A stretch of 64,000 nucleotides of DNA, from NCBI GenBank assembly GCA_017960545.1, contig JAGCYZ010000003.1, positions 1 to 64,000 of the forward strand. The letters are read 5' to 3'. This document shows positions 46,449-55,376 of the stretch, in pieces; position 1 is the stretch's first letter; every line of letters starts with the position of its first letter. The notes beneath the pieces were generated by a model. The model worked only from the letters and a program-made list of their open reading frames with translations. It had not been told where the DNA came from and ran no database searches. Position numbers and translations under genes: made by a program. The DNA is from Bacteroidales bacterium. GTDB lineage: Bacteria; Bacteroidota; Bacteroidia; Bacteroidales; UBA932.

Positions 46449-47231
46449 TCAGTTGCAGGTTACGGTGAAATTGGTGACGGGCTTGCCGTAGTCGTCTATG
46501 AAACGGGCGCAGAACTCGCTCATTCCGGGGCCGTTCATAGTTACGCCGCGAAGCACATTCTTGCCTTTATGCAGGGTTATGCGGTCTGACACGGCGCTGT
46601 CCACGCCCATATGGCGGTCGCCAGCGAGCAGCAGGAGCTCCTCTCCGTTCACCCACCAACGGGCGGCCTTGTTGGAGCCCACCGAGAGGCGCACGTTCTC
46701 AATGTCCTCTTCGCAGTTGATTACGGTTACGGTCCAGAAGATGACTCCGTAGCGGTCTTTGTCCAGGCCGGTGGCAAAGCGGAACAGCTTTACAAAGAAA
46801 TGGTCGCTGTCAAGGGCGTGCCAGGTAAGCGTGGCCTTGACGAACTTGGGCTGTTCGCCCTGGGGAGCGGCCGGCCTGTTGGAAGTAAGGTTCACCGGCG
46901 GCTGGTACTCCATTGTCACCTTCACTTTGTCGCCGTCTTTGGGGATGACGGTGAACTGGCCGGGGAAATATTCCACGCTGAGGTTTTCACGGGTATAGGA
47001 GTCTGTGAACACGCGGTTGGTGGAGTTGGGCTTGCTGATGGGCTCGAGGATCATCCAGCGGCGGATGAAACCCTTTTCGTCGGGCTTGGCAGACGGCGTG
47101 GTCACGGGCTTGAAATAGCCTTTGAGGGCCTCGCCGATGTCTATCTTGGCATTTTTCTTCTGGGCCGGCGCCGTTAAAGCGCTTGCGGCCGAGAGCAAAA
47201 CTATCAGAAAGATTCGGGTAAGGTTTTTCAT
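46449..47231 (-). CDS. Exported protein of xylan cluster, function unknown
   Basis: A 260-residue protein with a signal peptide (about 1-23, ALTAPAQ). The sequence looks all-beta, with HALDSDHFFVKLFRFA, VNGEELLLLAGDRHM and LHKGKNVLRGVTMNGPGMSEF, the last two resembling a jelly-roll domain of the kind fused to glycoside hydrolases or esterases. I see no catalytic triad. Similar proteins occur in Bacteroidetes xylan loci, to my recollection, so an accessory binding role is plausible. First gene of the xylan unit, 16 bases ahead of the GH43 gene. Confidence 0.7.
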   Translation of the reverse strand: MKNLTRIFLIVLLSAASALTAPAQKKNAKIDIGEALKGYFKPVTTPSAKPDEKGFIRRWMILEPISKPNSTNRVFTDSYTRENLSVEYFPGQFTVIPKDGDKVKVTMEYQPPVNLTSNRPAAPQGEQPKFVKATLTWHALDSDHFFVKLFRFATGLDKDRYGVIFWTVTVINCEEDIENVRLSVGSNKAARWWVNGEELLLLAGDRHMGVDSAVSDRITLHKGKNVLRGVTMNGPGMSEFCARFIDDYGKPVTNFTVTCN

Positions 47232-47257
47232 TTAATGATCATTTGGAGTTACACTAA

Positions 47258-47265
47258 CAAATTTA
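47258..47265 (-). promoter_or_regulatory. Xylan cluster -7 element
   Basis: CAAATTTA on the plus strand reads TAAATTTG on the minus, 26 bases before the ATG at 47231. It diverges from the rpiB promoter. No operator motif stands out between them. Confidence 0.55.
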
Positions 47266-47287
47266 GGCATAATCCTATAAAAAACAC

Positions 47288-47295
47288 TATCTTTG
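47288..47295 (+). promoter_or_regulatory. rpiB-dhaKL operon -7 element
   Basis: TATCTTTG, 31 bases before the rpiB-like ATG at 47327. It is the only promoter-like element I see for the 8 kb unit that ends with the GH3 gene. Confidence 0.55.
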
Positions 47296-47326
47296 AAAAA
47301 CCACAATTAATTAACAGAGAACTGAT

Positions 47327-47788
47327 ATGAAAGTTGTCATCGACTGCGATGATGCCGCGGTAGGGCTGAAGAAAACCATAGTGGCCCATCTTGAGAGCAA
47401 AGGGGTCCAGGTCACCGACCTTGACTATATGGGTTCCCACCCCGGGGCGTTCTATCCGGAAATAGGCTATAACCTGGCCCTCAAGATCCAGGACGGCTCC
47501 TTTGAAAGGGGCATACTCATCTGCGGCACCGGCCTTGGAATGGCTATGATAGCCAACAAGGTAAGGGGCGTTTACGCCGGAGTGTGCCACGATGTATTCT
47601 CGGCCGAAAGGCTCCGCAAGAGCAACGACGCCCAGGTCCTTACGATGGGCGCACGCGTCATAGGCCCCGAACTGGCCAAGACCATTGTGTCCGCCTGGCT
47701 GGAATCAGAATTCCAGGGAGGAGGCTCCCAGCCCAAGGTGGACCAGATGCGGGAACTGGAAAGACAATCATTCGAATCCAACAAATAA
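47327..47788 (+). CDS. RpiB/LacAB-family sugar-phosphate isomerase
   Basis: A 153-residue protein with the proton-shuttle Cys in LICGTGLGMAMIANK and CHDVFSAERLRKSNDAQVLTM, both conserved in RpiB. The N-terminal sugar-binding motif is CDDAAVGLK rather than the usual CDHAGFELK, so the His of ribose-5-phosphate isomerases is Asp. Together with the kinase genes that follow, this suggests an aldose/ketose isomerase acting on another phosphosugar, for example a tetrose, rather than the housekeeping RpiB. Known parallels are the RpiB-like D- and L-erythrulose-4-phosphate isomerases of mycobacterial tetritol catabolism. Confidence 0.82.
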   Translation: MKVVIDCDDAAVGLKKTIVAHLESKGVQVTDLDYMGSHPGAFYPEIGYNLALKIQDGSFERGILICGTGLGMAMIANKVRGVYAGVCHDVFSAERLRKSNDAQVLTMGARVIGPELAKTIVSAWLESEFQGGGSQPKVDQMRELERQSFESNK

Positions 47789-47792
47789 CACT

Positions 47793-48800
47793 ATGCAAAA
47801 GATAATCAACGATCCGTCCTGCGTCGTGGACGAAATGCTCCAGGGCTATGTCAAGGCGCACAGCGACATAATCTCAACTACCGAGAACGAACGCGTCCTC
47901 AAATACAAGGCCTGCCCCGTAGAAGGGAAAGTGGGCATAGTTACCGGAGGAGGCTCCGGTCACAAGCCTGCCTTCATAGGCTACATAGGCAAGAATATGG
48001 TGGATGCCGTAGCGGTTGGAGAACTCTTCTCCTCGCCGCCCGCGCAAATGTTCTACGACGCCATCCACGAGGCTGACGCCGGCAAGGGCGTGGCCATCCT
48101 CTACGGCAATTACGCCGGGGACAACATGAACGTGGCAATGGCAATGGAACTTGCCGAAGACGACGGCATAAAGGTGGCCAAGGTAGTGGCCAACGACGAC
48201 GTTCCCTCCTCCCCCAAGGAAACGCGCGAAAAAAGGCGCGGCGTTGCCGGAGAGATCCTTATGTGGAAAGTGGGAGGCGCAAAGGCCGCGATGGGCGGAA
48301 GCCTCGAAGAGGTGATCGCAGCGGCCCAGAAAGCCATTGACAACACCCGCAGCATGGGCGTGGGCCTCAGCCCCTGCACCATCCCGGAGGTGGGACATCC
48401 CAACTTCACAATAGAGCCCGGCTATATGGAGGTGGGCATCGGCCACCACGGAGAGCCGGGAATAGAGGTTGCAAAGCTCGAGACCGCGGAGCAGATAGCA
48501 AAGAGGATGACCGACGTAATCCTGCCGGACCTTCCCTTCGCCTCCGGCGACGAAGTGGTAGTGCTGGTATCGGGCCTTGGCTCAACTCCGCTTATGGAGC
48601 AGTACATCTTCTACGGAGAAGTGGAAAAGATCCTCACAGAAAAGGGCATCAAGGTGCATCAGGCGCTGGTGGGCAACTATTTCACCTCGCTTGAGATGGC
48701 CGGAATCACCCTCACCCTGATGAAACTGGACGACGAACTCAAAGAGTGCTTCGACCTTGAATGCAACTCGATGGGCCTCACACAATATCCTAAACAATAA
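47793..48800 (+). CDS. dhaK: Dihydroxyacetone kinase-like substrate-binding subunit
   Basis: A 335-residue DAK1-domain protein starting MQKIINDPSCVVDEML, with GIVTGGGSGHKPAFIGYIG and the His that forms the hemiaminal with the substrate in GIGHHGEPG (His218/His219). DhaK binds a small ketose covalently, and DhaL-bound nucleotide donates phosphate. No PTS component (DhaM) is nearby, so ATP is the likely donor. It begins four bases after the isomerase gene. The substrate could be dihydroxyacetone or a C4 ketose such as erythrulose. Confidence 0.9.
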   Translation: MQKIINDPSCVVDEMLQGYVKAHSDIISTTENERVLKYKACPVEGKVGIVTGGGSGHKPAFIGYIGKNMVDAVAVGELFSSPPAQMFYDAIHEADAGKGVAILYGNYAGDNMNVAMAMELAEDDGIKVAKVVANDDVPSSPKETREKRRGVAGEILMWKVGGAKAAMGGSLEEVIAAAQKAIDNTRSMGVGLSPCTIPEVGHPNFTIEPGYMEVGIGHHGEPGIEVAKLETAEQIAKRMTDVILPDLPFASGDEVVVLVSGLGSTPLMEQYIFYGEVEKILTEKGIKVHQALVGNYFTSLEMAGITLTLMKLDDELKECFDLECNSMGLTQYPKQ

Positions 48801-48804
48801 CGCT

Positions 48805-49446
48805 ATGGACAGTTTCTCACAGCAGGCCGGCAGCCTCATAGTTGACAGGCTGATACTGGCCATCCAGGCAAACAAACAGTACCTGAGCGACATTGACGGA
48901 GCCATAGGCGACGGAGACCACGGCATTAATATGAACAAGGGCTTCACCCTTTGCCGCGAGGCCCTGGACAAGCAGCCCGGAGACTTCAGCTACGGCCTCA
49001 AGACCCTCGGAAAGATCCTTATGATGAAGATAGGCGGCTCAATGGGCCCTCTTTACGGAAAGCTGTTCCTTTCTATGGGAAAGACGCTCGAAGGCTCCCC
49101 ACAAATTGACAAGGCCGCCTTCGGCCAGGCCATAGACGCCGCGCTTGAGGCAATCCACGCCATATCCCCCGCCCAGGTGGGCGACAAGACCCTTATGGAC
49201 GTGCTCATCCCCGCGCAGGAAGCGTACAACGCGTCCGCCGCGGGCTCATCCTTCGCCCAGGCGCTGGACGCAATGGACGCGGCCGCGCTCAAAGGGCGCG
49301 ACAGCACCGTGGACATGGTTGCCAAGCTGGGCCGCTCCAGCAGGCTGGGCGAGCGCTCACGCGGCGTGATGGACGCCGGTTCGGCATCCTGCTACCTCAT
49401 TTTGCACACAATGGCCGATACCATTAAAGAACTGCTGCAAGCCTAG
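48805..49446 (+). CDS. dhaL: Dihydroxyacetone kinase-like nucleotide-binding subunit
   Basis: A 213-residue DAK2-domain protein with the magnesium/ADP-binding Asp cluster DIDGAIGDGDHGINM, GGSMGPLYGKLF and SRLGERSRGVMDAGS, all diagnostic for DhaL. ATG 48805 lies four bases after the dhaK stop; the TTG at 48757 is inside dhaK. In ATP-dependent enzymes such as that of Citrobacter, the K and L domains are one chain; here they are separate as in PTS-linked systems, but without DhaM. Confidence 0.9.
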   Translation: MDSFSQQAGSLIVDRLILAIQANKQYLSDIDGAIGDGDHGINMNKGFTLCREALDKQPGDFSYGLKTLGKILMMKIGGSMGPLYGKLFLSMGKTLEGSPQIDKAAFGQAIDAALEAIHAISPAQVGDKTLMDVLIPAQEAYNASAAGSSFAQALDAMDAAALKGRDSTVDMVAKLGRSSRLGERSRGVMDAGSASCYLILHTMADTIKELLQA

Positions 49447-49451
49447 GCCAT

Positions 49452-50786
49452 ATGCTCATAGTCCTGCTAATACTCGCCATCGCATTCATCGTCGTCTCCA
49501 CGACAAAGCTTAAGCTGCATCCCTTCCTGGCGCTTATCATAGCCGCCATCGGATACGGCCTGCTGTCCGGCATCCCCCTCAGCCAGATCATCCAGTCCGT
49601 GAACAACGGCTTCGGCAGCACGGTAAGCTCCATAGGCATTGTCATAGTGATTGGATGCATCATAGGCACATTCCTGGAAGAGTCCGGCGGGGCCTACGTG
49701 ATGGCGCGCAGCGTGCTCAAGCTAACAGGAGAGAAGAGGGTGCCGCTGGCAATGCTGCTCCTGGGATACTTCATCTCCATCCCCGTATATGCGGATTCCG
49801 GATTCGTGATCCTCACCCCGCTCAACCGCGCAATGTCAAAGAAGGCCGGAATAACCCTGGCCGCATCGGCCTGCGCACTGGGACTGGGACTTACCATTAC
49901 GCACTGCCTGGTCCCCCCTACCCCCGGCCCCATAGCCGCGGCGGGAATAATGGGCGCTGACCTTGGCCTGGTAATCCTTATGGGAATTTCGGCGAGCATC
50001 CTTCCAGTATTAATAACCTGGCTGTTCGTTTCCAAATGGGCGTCGCGCACGTACATCGATCCCGCTCCAGAAGAGAACGACGGCCACCTGGCGGATAAGG
50101 TCAAGGACGCTCCTTCAGCGGCCAAATCTTTCCTTCCGGTCATCGTTCCCCTGCTGCTCATAGTGCTCAAGTCCATTTCGTCATTCCCTTCCGCACCGTT
50201 CGGTACGGGAACGTTCGCAACCATAATTGGTTTCATAGGCGAGCCCGTCACCGCCCTCCTGATAGGAATGGTGCTGGCGTTCACCCTGCCCAAGAAGTTC
50301 GACAAGGAGATGCTCTCCTCTACCGGCTGGGTGGGCAAAGCCCTTACTTCGGCGGCCATCATCATAATGATTACAGCCGCAGGAGGCTCCTTTGGAATGA
50401 TCCTCCGCGATTCCGGCATTGCAGACGTGCTGGGCGACACCCTCTCCAAGTACAACCTGGGAATATGGCTGCCTTTCATCATTGCCGCGGCGCTGAAAAC
50501 CGCGCAGGGCTCTTCCACCGTGTCCATAATAACCACGGCGTCTATCGTGGCCCCGCTTATGGGTGTAATGGGATTTGTCAGCCCTCTTGAAAAGGCGGTG
50601 CTGGTAACCGCGCTCTGCTCCGGAGCAATGATGGTGTCGCACGTAAACGACAGTTTCTTCTGGGTGGTTACCCAGATGTCCGGGATGAGCGTCAAAACCG
50701 GATACAAGCTACACACCCTGGGCACCTTCCTTTGCGGTATGGCCGCAATGCTCACAATGTGTTTTGTCTATGCAGTATTTTGTTAA
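49452..50786 (+). CDS. GntP-family transporter
   Basis: A 444-residue polytopic membrane protein with about 12 hydrophobic segments. HPFLALIIAAIGYGLLSGIP, the conserved loop THCLVPPTPGPIAAA and the C-terminal VSHVNDSFFW are typical of gluconate/H+ symporters of the GntP group. Family members import gluconate, glycerate or related hydroxy acids. Its place between the kinase subunits and a hydroxyacid dehydrogenase fits import of the pathway substrate, but the actual substrate is unknown. Confidence 0.88.
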   Translation: MLIVLLILAIAFIVVSTTKLKLHPFLALIIAAIGYGLLSGIPLSQIIQSVNNGFGSTVSSIGIVIVIGCIIGTFLEESGGAYVMARSVLKLTGEKRVPLAMLLLGYFISIPVYADSGFVILTPLNRAMSKKAGITLAASACALGLGLTITHCLVPPTPGPIAAAGIMGADLGLVILMGISASILPVLITWLFVSKWASRTYIDPAPEENDGHLADKVKDAPSAAKSFLPVIVPLLLIVLKSISSFPSAPFGTGTFATIIGFIGEPVTALLIGMVLAFTLPKKFDKEMLSSTGWVGKALTSAAIIIMITAAGGSFGMILRDSGIADVLGDTLSKYNLGIWLPFIIAAALKTAQGSSTVSIITTASIVAPLMGVMGFVSPLEKAVLVTALCSGAMMVSHVNDSFFWVVTQMSGMSVKTGYKLHTLGTFLCGMAAMLTMCFVYAVFC

Positions 50787-50792
50787 ACAGAT

Positions 50793-52703
50793 ATGAACAA
50801 GAAAAAGATACTTGAAATAAAGTCCGTCTATACCGCCAACGCATTCAAGGTTGACGGCAGGACTTTCGTTGGAGCCGGCTCCGAGACTACGCCGGCCGTG
50901 TATGTCCAGGACCTTTCCTCAGGCGAAGCAAGCCTTGTGGACAACTGCCCCGGAGGTGTGATGAGCTTTGTGCCCGTACCGGGCCATCCTGACCTTTTCT
51001 ATTCCATCCAGGGACTTTTCCCTCCTTTCGTGGGAGCCGACGCGGGCGTATATATGCACCGCAGGGAGGAGAACGGATGGGAGACCGTCAAGGCAATGGA
51101 ACTCCCTTTCGCACACCGTTGCGACATCCTTCAGAAGGACGGCGTCAACTATGTGTTTGCCGCTTCCTGCAGCAAATTCAAGGAGAACCCTGCGGACTGG
51201 TCCCTCAGCGGAGAACTGTACGTCCTCCCTCTCGACCCTGAAACAGGTCTCCCCGGCGTCCCTGAACTGGTTTACAACAAGATATGGCGCCATCACGGAA
51301 TGCTCAAAGCCTGCATAGAGGGAGAAGAGACCATCCTGTTCTCCGGTGCCGAAGGAATATTCTATATGGTCCTTGAAAACGGGAAGTGGGCTGCCAGGCA
51401 GCTGTTCGACCACGAGGTAAGCGAGTTCAGCCTCATTGACCTGGACGGCGACGGCGTGGACGAACTCATAACCATAGAGCCCTTCCACGGCAACACCCTG
51501 AACGTTTACAAATGCACTGACGGCAAATGGGACAAGCTGTACCAGGACGAACTCTGGTTCGGCCACGGACTCAGCGCCGGAATGTTCAACGGAGAGCCCG
51601 TATTCGTAGTGGGCAACCGCCGCGGGCCTCTCACCCTGAACCTGTACCGCCGCCTTGCGGACGGAAGTTTCAGCCGCGAGACCCTGGAGGAGGAAGCCGG
51701 TCCCACCCAGACCCTGGTCTTCACAGCCGATGACGGCACGGACTACATACTGAGCGCCAACCAGCTCAAGGACGAAGTTGCCCTGTATTACCAGCCCAAG
51801 GGCAACAAATCCAAGAAAGTAGGCCTCATAGGTCTTGGCGTAATGGGCAAGCCCATGGCCAAGAACCTTCTCAAAGCCGGGTTCGACCTTACCGTATTCG
51901 ACGTCAAGCCGGAACCGATGGCCGAAGTGGCGGCCCTTGGAGCCAAAGCGGCCTGCTGCCCCGCGGAACTTGCATCCCAATGCGACGTCATCATAACAAT
52001 GCTGCCAAACAGCCCCCACGTAGAGGCTGTAGTGTGCGGCCCCAAGGGAATCCTTGAAACCGTACGCCCGGGATCGGTGTTCATAGATATGAGCTCCATC
52101 TCCCCGGTGGTTTCAAAGAAACTCTGCGAAATAGTGGCTGCCAAAGGCGTAGAAATGCTTGACGCCCCCGTCAGCGGAGGCGAGCCCAAGGCAATAGACG
52201 GCACAATGTCCATTATGGTGGGAGGCAAGAAAGAAGTGTTCGACTCCGTACTTGACGTTTTAAAGGCTATGGGCGACGCCGTGACCCTGGTGGGCGAGAT
52301 AGGCAGCGGAAACACCTGCAAGCTGGCCAACCAGATAATGGTTGCCCTGCACCTTTCTGCCGTTGCGGAGGCTATGGTATTTGCGGAGAAGGCCGGAGTG
52401 GATCCCGAGAAGGTTTACCAGGCCATCCGCGGCGGCCTTGCCGGAAGCACCGTGCTCGACGCCAAGATGGACAGGATCCTGGACCGCAACTTCAAGCCGG
52501 GCGGGCCCATCTGGATGCATACTAAAGACCTTCTGAACGTACGCGATGCGGCTTTGGCAATTGACGCCCCAATCCCTCTCACCACCCACGTGCTTGAGGC
52601 TTTCAAAGCCTGCAAGTGCGACGGGCACGTCAACGATGACCACTGCGGAGTGATCCAGTACTGGGAGAAACTTGCCAACGTGACGGTGAAACGCCGCAAA
52701 TAA
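50793..52703 (+). CDS. FG-GAP/VCBS propeller fused to a GarR-type beta-hydroxyacid dehydrogenase
   Basis: One 636-codon frame. Residues 1 to about 338 have no signal peptide and look like a beta-propeller: repeated blades and one calcium-type FG-GAP loop IDLDGDGVDELI (about 215-226). From K342 it is a full-length 3-hydroxyisobutyrate/tartronate-semialdehyde reductase family enzyme: VGLIGLGVMGKPMAKNL (NAD(P) site), MLDAPVSGGEPKA, and the catalytic Lys510 in GSGNTCKLANQ. The dehydrogenase half equals a normal GarR in length, and there is no Met at the junction, so it is a true fusion. The propeller half may bind a sugar or calcium, or carry an extra catalytic step. I know of no described protein with this layout. 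Confidence 0.88.
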   Translation: MNKKKILEIKSVYTANAFKVDGRTFVGAGSETTPAVYVQDLSSGEASLVDNCPGGVMSFVPVPGHPDLFYSIQGLFPPFVGADAGVYMHRREENGWETVKAMELPFAHRCDILQKDGVNYVFAASCSKFKENPADWSLSGELYVLPLDPETGLPGVPELVYNKIWRHHGMLKACIEGEETILFSGAEGIFYMVLENGKWAARQLFDHEVSEFSLIDLDGDGVDELITIEPFHGNTLNVYKCTDGKWDKLYQDELWFGHGLSAGMFNGEPVFVVGNRRGPLTLNLYRRLADGSFSRETLEEEAGPTQTLVFTADDGTDYILSANQLKDEVALYYQPKGNKSKKVGLIGLGVMGKPMAKNLLKAGFDLTVFDVKPEPMAEVAALGAKAACCPAELASQCDVIITMLPNSPHVEAVVCGPKGILETVRPGSVFIDMSSISPVVSKKLCEIVAAKGVEMLDAPVSGGEPKAIDGTMSIMVGGKKEVFDSVLDVLKAMGDAVTLVGEIGSGNTCKLANQIMVALHLSAVAEAMVFAEKAGVDPEKVYQAIRGGLAGSTVLDAKMDRILDRNFKPGGPIWMHTKDLLNVRDAALAIDAPIPLTTHVLEAFKACKCDGHVNDDHCGVIQYWEKLANVTVKRRK

Positions 52704-52706
52704 GAT

Positions 52707-53180
52707 ATGGAAACGAAGAAATTGGAAATATCCTACCGGGAGTATTCCTCCCCTGAGGAGCTGCTGCCTGAAGACAGGGAGCTCGCCCTTGCCGCGATAA
52801 ACGCAATGAAGGGCGCCTATGCGCCGTATTCCAATTTCTGCGTCGGAGCGGCGGTGCGCCTGGAAGACGGCACCGTGGTAACCGGTGCCAACCAGGAGAA
52901 CGCCGCCTTCCCATCGGGGCTCTGCGCCGAGAGGACGGCTATGTTCAGCGCCGGAGCGGCCTACCCGGACAAGGCTATGGTTTCCATAGCCGTTGCCGGC
53001 GGCGCGGCGGGCGTGCTGGACCCCAACCCCGCATCGCCCTGCGGCGCCTGCCGCCAGGTGATGGCGCAATACCAGACCAAGGGCGGCAAAGATATGTCCA
53101 TAATCCTTGTTGGAGACGGCAAGATACTGAAGTTCTGCCGTGTGGACGACATCCTGCCCTTCATTTTCGATAACATTTAA
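52707..53180 (+). CDS. cdd: Cytidine deaminase
   Basis: A 157-residue zinc deaminase that converts cytidine to uridine for salvage. Signature residues are APYSNFCVGAAV, the zinc/catalytic pair Cys-x-Glu in GLCAERTAMFSAG and SPCGACRQVM. It lies three bases after the fusion gene and 15 before GH3. Its presence in a sugar operon is odd but the family call is clear. Confidence 0.93.
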   Translation: METKKLEISYREYSSPEELLPEDRELALAAINAMKGAYAPYSNFCVGAAVRLEDGTVVTGANQENAAFPSGLCAERTAMFSAGAAYPDKAMVSIAVAGGAAGVLDPNPASPCGACRQVMAQYQTKGGKDMSIILVGDGKILKFCRVDDILPFIFDNI

Positions 53181-53195
53181 TACCGGAAACGCAAT

Positions 53196-55376
53196 ATGAC
53201 CCTAAGATCAATCATCCTGACGTTAGCGGCAGGATTGTTCCTGACCGCAGGAGCCTATGCCCAGGAATCCAAGGAAGCCGCGATGCACCGCAAGGCTGCC
53301 GAGGTGATAGCCCAGATGACCCTGGACGAGAAAATAAGTATGATGATGAACAGCACTCCAGGCGTGGAGAGGCTGGGAATCAAGCCTTACGACTGGTGGA
53401 GCGAAGCCCTTCACGGCGTGGCCCGCAACGGCCGCGCCACCGTATTCCCTGAGCCCATCGGCCTGGGAGCAACCTTCGACCCGGTCCTGGTGAAGAAGAT
53501 AGGAGAAGTAGTCTCCGAGGAGGGACGCGCCAAATTTGACATGGCCCGTTCAATGAAGAACTACAGCCGGTACACCGGCCTGACGTTCTGGGCTCCCAAC
53601 ATAAACATCTTCAGGGATCCCAGGTGGGGCCGCGGGATGGAAACCTACGGAGAGGACCCGTTCCTGACCGGAACGATGGGTACTGCCTACGTGAAGGGAA
53701 TACAGGGGGACGACCCGTTCTACCTGAAGGCCGCCGCCTGCGCCAAGCACTTTGCAGTGCATTCAGGGCCCGAATCCACACGCCACAGCTATAACGCCGT
53801 CCCAACCCTCAAGGACTTGTATGAAACGTATCTCCCCGCCTTTGAGAGACTTGTGAAAGACGCAAAGGTGGAGGTAGTGATGGGAGCCTACAACAGGGTG
53901 TTCGGCGACAGCGCATCCGGAAGCAAATTCCTCCTCACGGAAACGCTCAGGGACCAGTGGGGCTTTAACGGCCACGTTGTTTCAGACTGCGGGGCCATCG
54001 ATGACATATACCGCGGCCACCACATCGCCCAGGACGCCGCAGCCGCAAGCGCCATAGCTATAAAGGCAGGCCTGAACCTGGAATGCGGAAGCTCGTTCAG
54101 GAGCCTCAAGACCGCCGTTGACCGCGGCCTGCTGACCGAGGCGGACATAGACAAGGCCCTGGAGCCGCTCATAATGACCCAGCTCAGGCTCGGAATCCTT
54201 TATGACGATCCGGACTGCCCTTACTACGGCATTCCCACTTCTGTGATTGGAAGCGCCGAGCACTACGCCCTTGCCCGCCAGGCTGCGGTTGAATCAATGG
54301 TCCTGCTCAAGAACGCAGACAACCTCCTGCCCCTCCGCAAGGATATCCAGAACGTTTACGTTACCGGAACGGCCGCCACGGACACATATTCAATGATGGG
54401 TAACTACTACGGCATCTCAGACCACTACAGCACCTATCTCCAGGGAATAGTAAGCAAGGTAAGCGACGGAACCAACGTCAACTACAAACCGGGATACACC
54501 CTGGTTCCCACCAAGGACGTCAACCCGGGCAATTACGCTACCAGCCAGGCCGCTACCGCGGACTACACCATTATGTTTATGGGTAACAACGGTACCACCG
54601 AGGGCGAGGAAAGCGATGCCATCAGCTCACCCAGCATAGGAGACCGCCTGAACATAGACCTCCCAGAGAACCAGATGTCGTTCTTCCGTCAGGTGCTCCG
54701 CCAGCGTTCAAGGAACAACCGCCTTATTGTTGTCCTCACCGGTGGAAGCCCCATCAACCTGCAGGAGATAGCAGCGGGGGCGGACGCAGTGATAATGGCC
54801 TGGTATCCGGGACAGGAAGGCGGCGACGCCCTTGCGGAACTGCTCTTTGGAGAGAAGAATTTCAGCGGCAAACTGCCGGTGACCTTCCCCCTTACCACGG
54901 ACACCCTTCCTGCATTTGACGACTACACAATGAAGGGACGCACCTACAAGTATATGGAAGGCAACACAATGTACCCGTTCGGATACGGCCTTGCATACGG
55001 CAGCAGCATTTACGGAGACCTGACCCTCCTTACAAAGAAGCCCAAGATGGGAGAGTCCGTTGAGGTTGAAATCCCCGTGATGAATTCTGGCAACGTTGAG
55101 CGTACGGAAACCGTACAGCTCTATGTATCAACGCCTAACGCAGGCGCGGATGCTCCGTTCAGCCAGCTTGCCGCATTCGAAAGGATTACCCTGAAGCCTG
55201 GCCAGAGCCGTACCGTGCACTTCACGGTTAGTGCAGACCAGATGAAGGAATTCCAGATGGACGGAAGCGCAAAGCAGGTGAAGGGAACCTACACCATAAC
55301 CGTAGGATCCGCAGCTCCTACAGAGAGGTCGGAGGAATTGGGAGCGGCGCTCAGGAGCGTAAGTTTCAAGCTTTAG
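53196..55376 (+). CDS. Exported GH3 beta-glycosidase (beta-xylosidase/beta-glucosidase type)
   Basis: A 726-residue protein with a signal peptide (about 1-22, AGAYAQ), an N-terminal TIM barrel (YDWWSEALHGVARNGRATVF, FRDPRWGRGMETYGEDP, nucleophile Asp in HVVSDCGAIDD), a C-terminal alpha/beta sandwich (MGNNGTTEGEESD) and a fibronectin III-like domain (from about 620). WWSEALHGVAR is frequent in GH3 xylosidases, which fits the xylanase genes nearby. It ends the rpiB operon, and its stop overlaps the convergent FAD gene by 11 bases. Confidence 0.92.
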   Translation: MTLRSIILTLAAGLFLTAGAYAQESKEAAMHRKAAEVIAQMTLDEKISMMMNSTPGVERLGIKPYDWWSEALHGVARNGRATVFPEPIGLGATFDPVLVKKIGEVVSEEGRAKFDMARSMKNYSRYTGLTFWAPNINIFRDPRWGRGMETYGEDPFLTGTMGTAYVKGIQGDDPFYLKAAACAKHFAVHSGPESTRHSYNAVPTLKDLYETYLPAFERLVKDAKVEVVMGAYNRVFGDSASGSKFLLTETLRDQWGFNGHVVSDCGAIDDIYRGHHIAQDAAAASAIAIKAGLNLECGSSFRSLKTAVDRGLLTEADIDKALEPLIMTQLRLGILYDDPDCPYYGIPTSVIGSAEHYALARQAAVESMVLLKNADNLLPLRKDIQNVYVTGTAATDTYSMMGNYYGISDHYSTYLQGIVSKVSDGTNVNYKPGYTLVPTKDVNPGNYATSQAATADYTIMFMGNNGTTEGEESDAISSPSIGDRLNIDLPENQMSFFRQVLRQRSRNNRLIVVLTGGSPINLQEIAAGADAVIMAWYPGQEGGDALAELLFGEKNFSGKLPVTFPLTTDTLPAFDDYTMKGRTYKYMEGNTMYPFGYGLAYGSSIYGDLTLLTKKPKMGESVEVEIPVMNSGNVERTETVQLYVSTPNAGADAPFSQLAAFERITLKPGQSRTVHFTVSADQMKEFQMDGSAKQVKGTYTITVGSAAPTERSEELGAALRSVSFKL

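Noticed and set aside
49694..50755. A 353-codon frame antisense to the GntP transporter gene
   Set aside because: The plus strand encodes a clear GntP protein with its conserved loops; the antisense frame has low-complexity Ser/Arg/Pro content and no domain.
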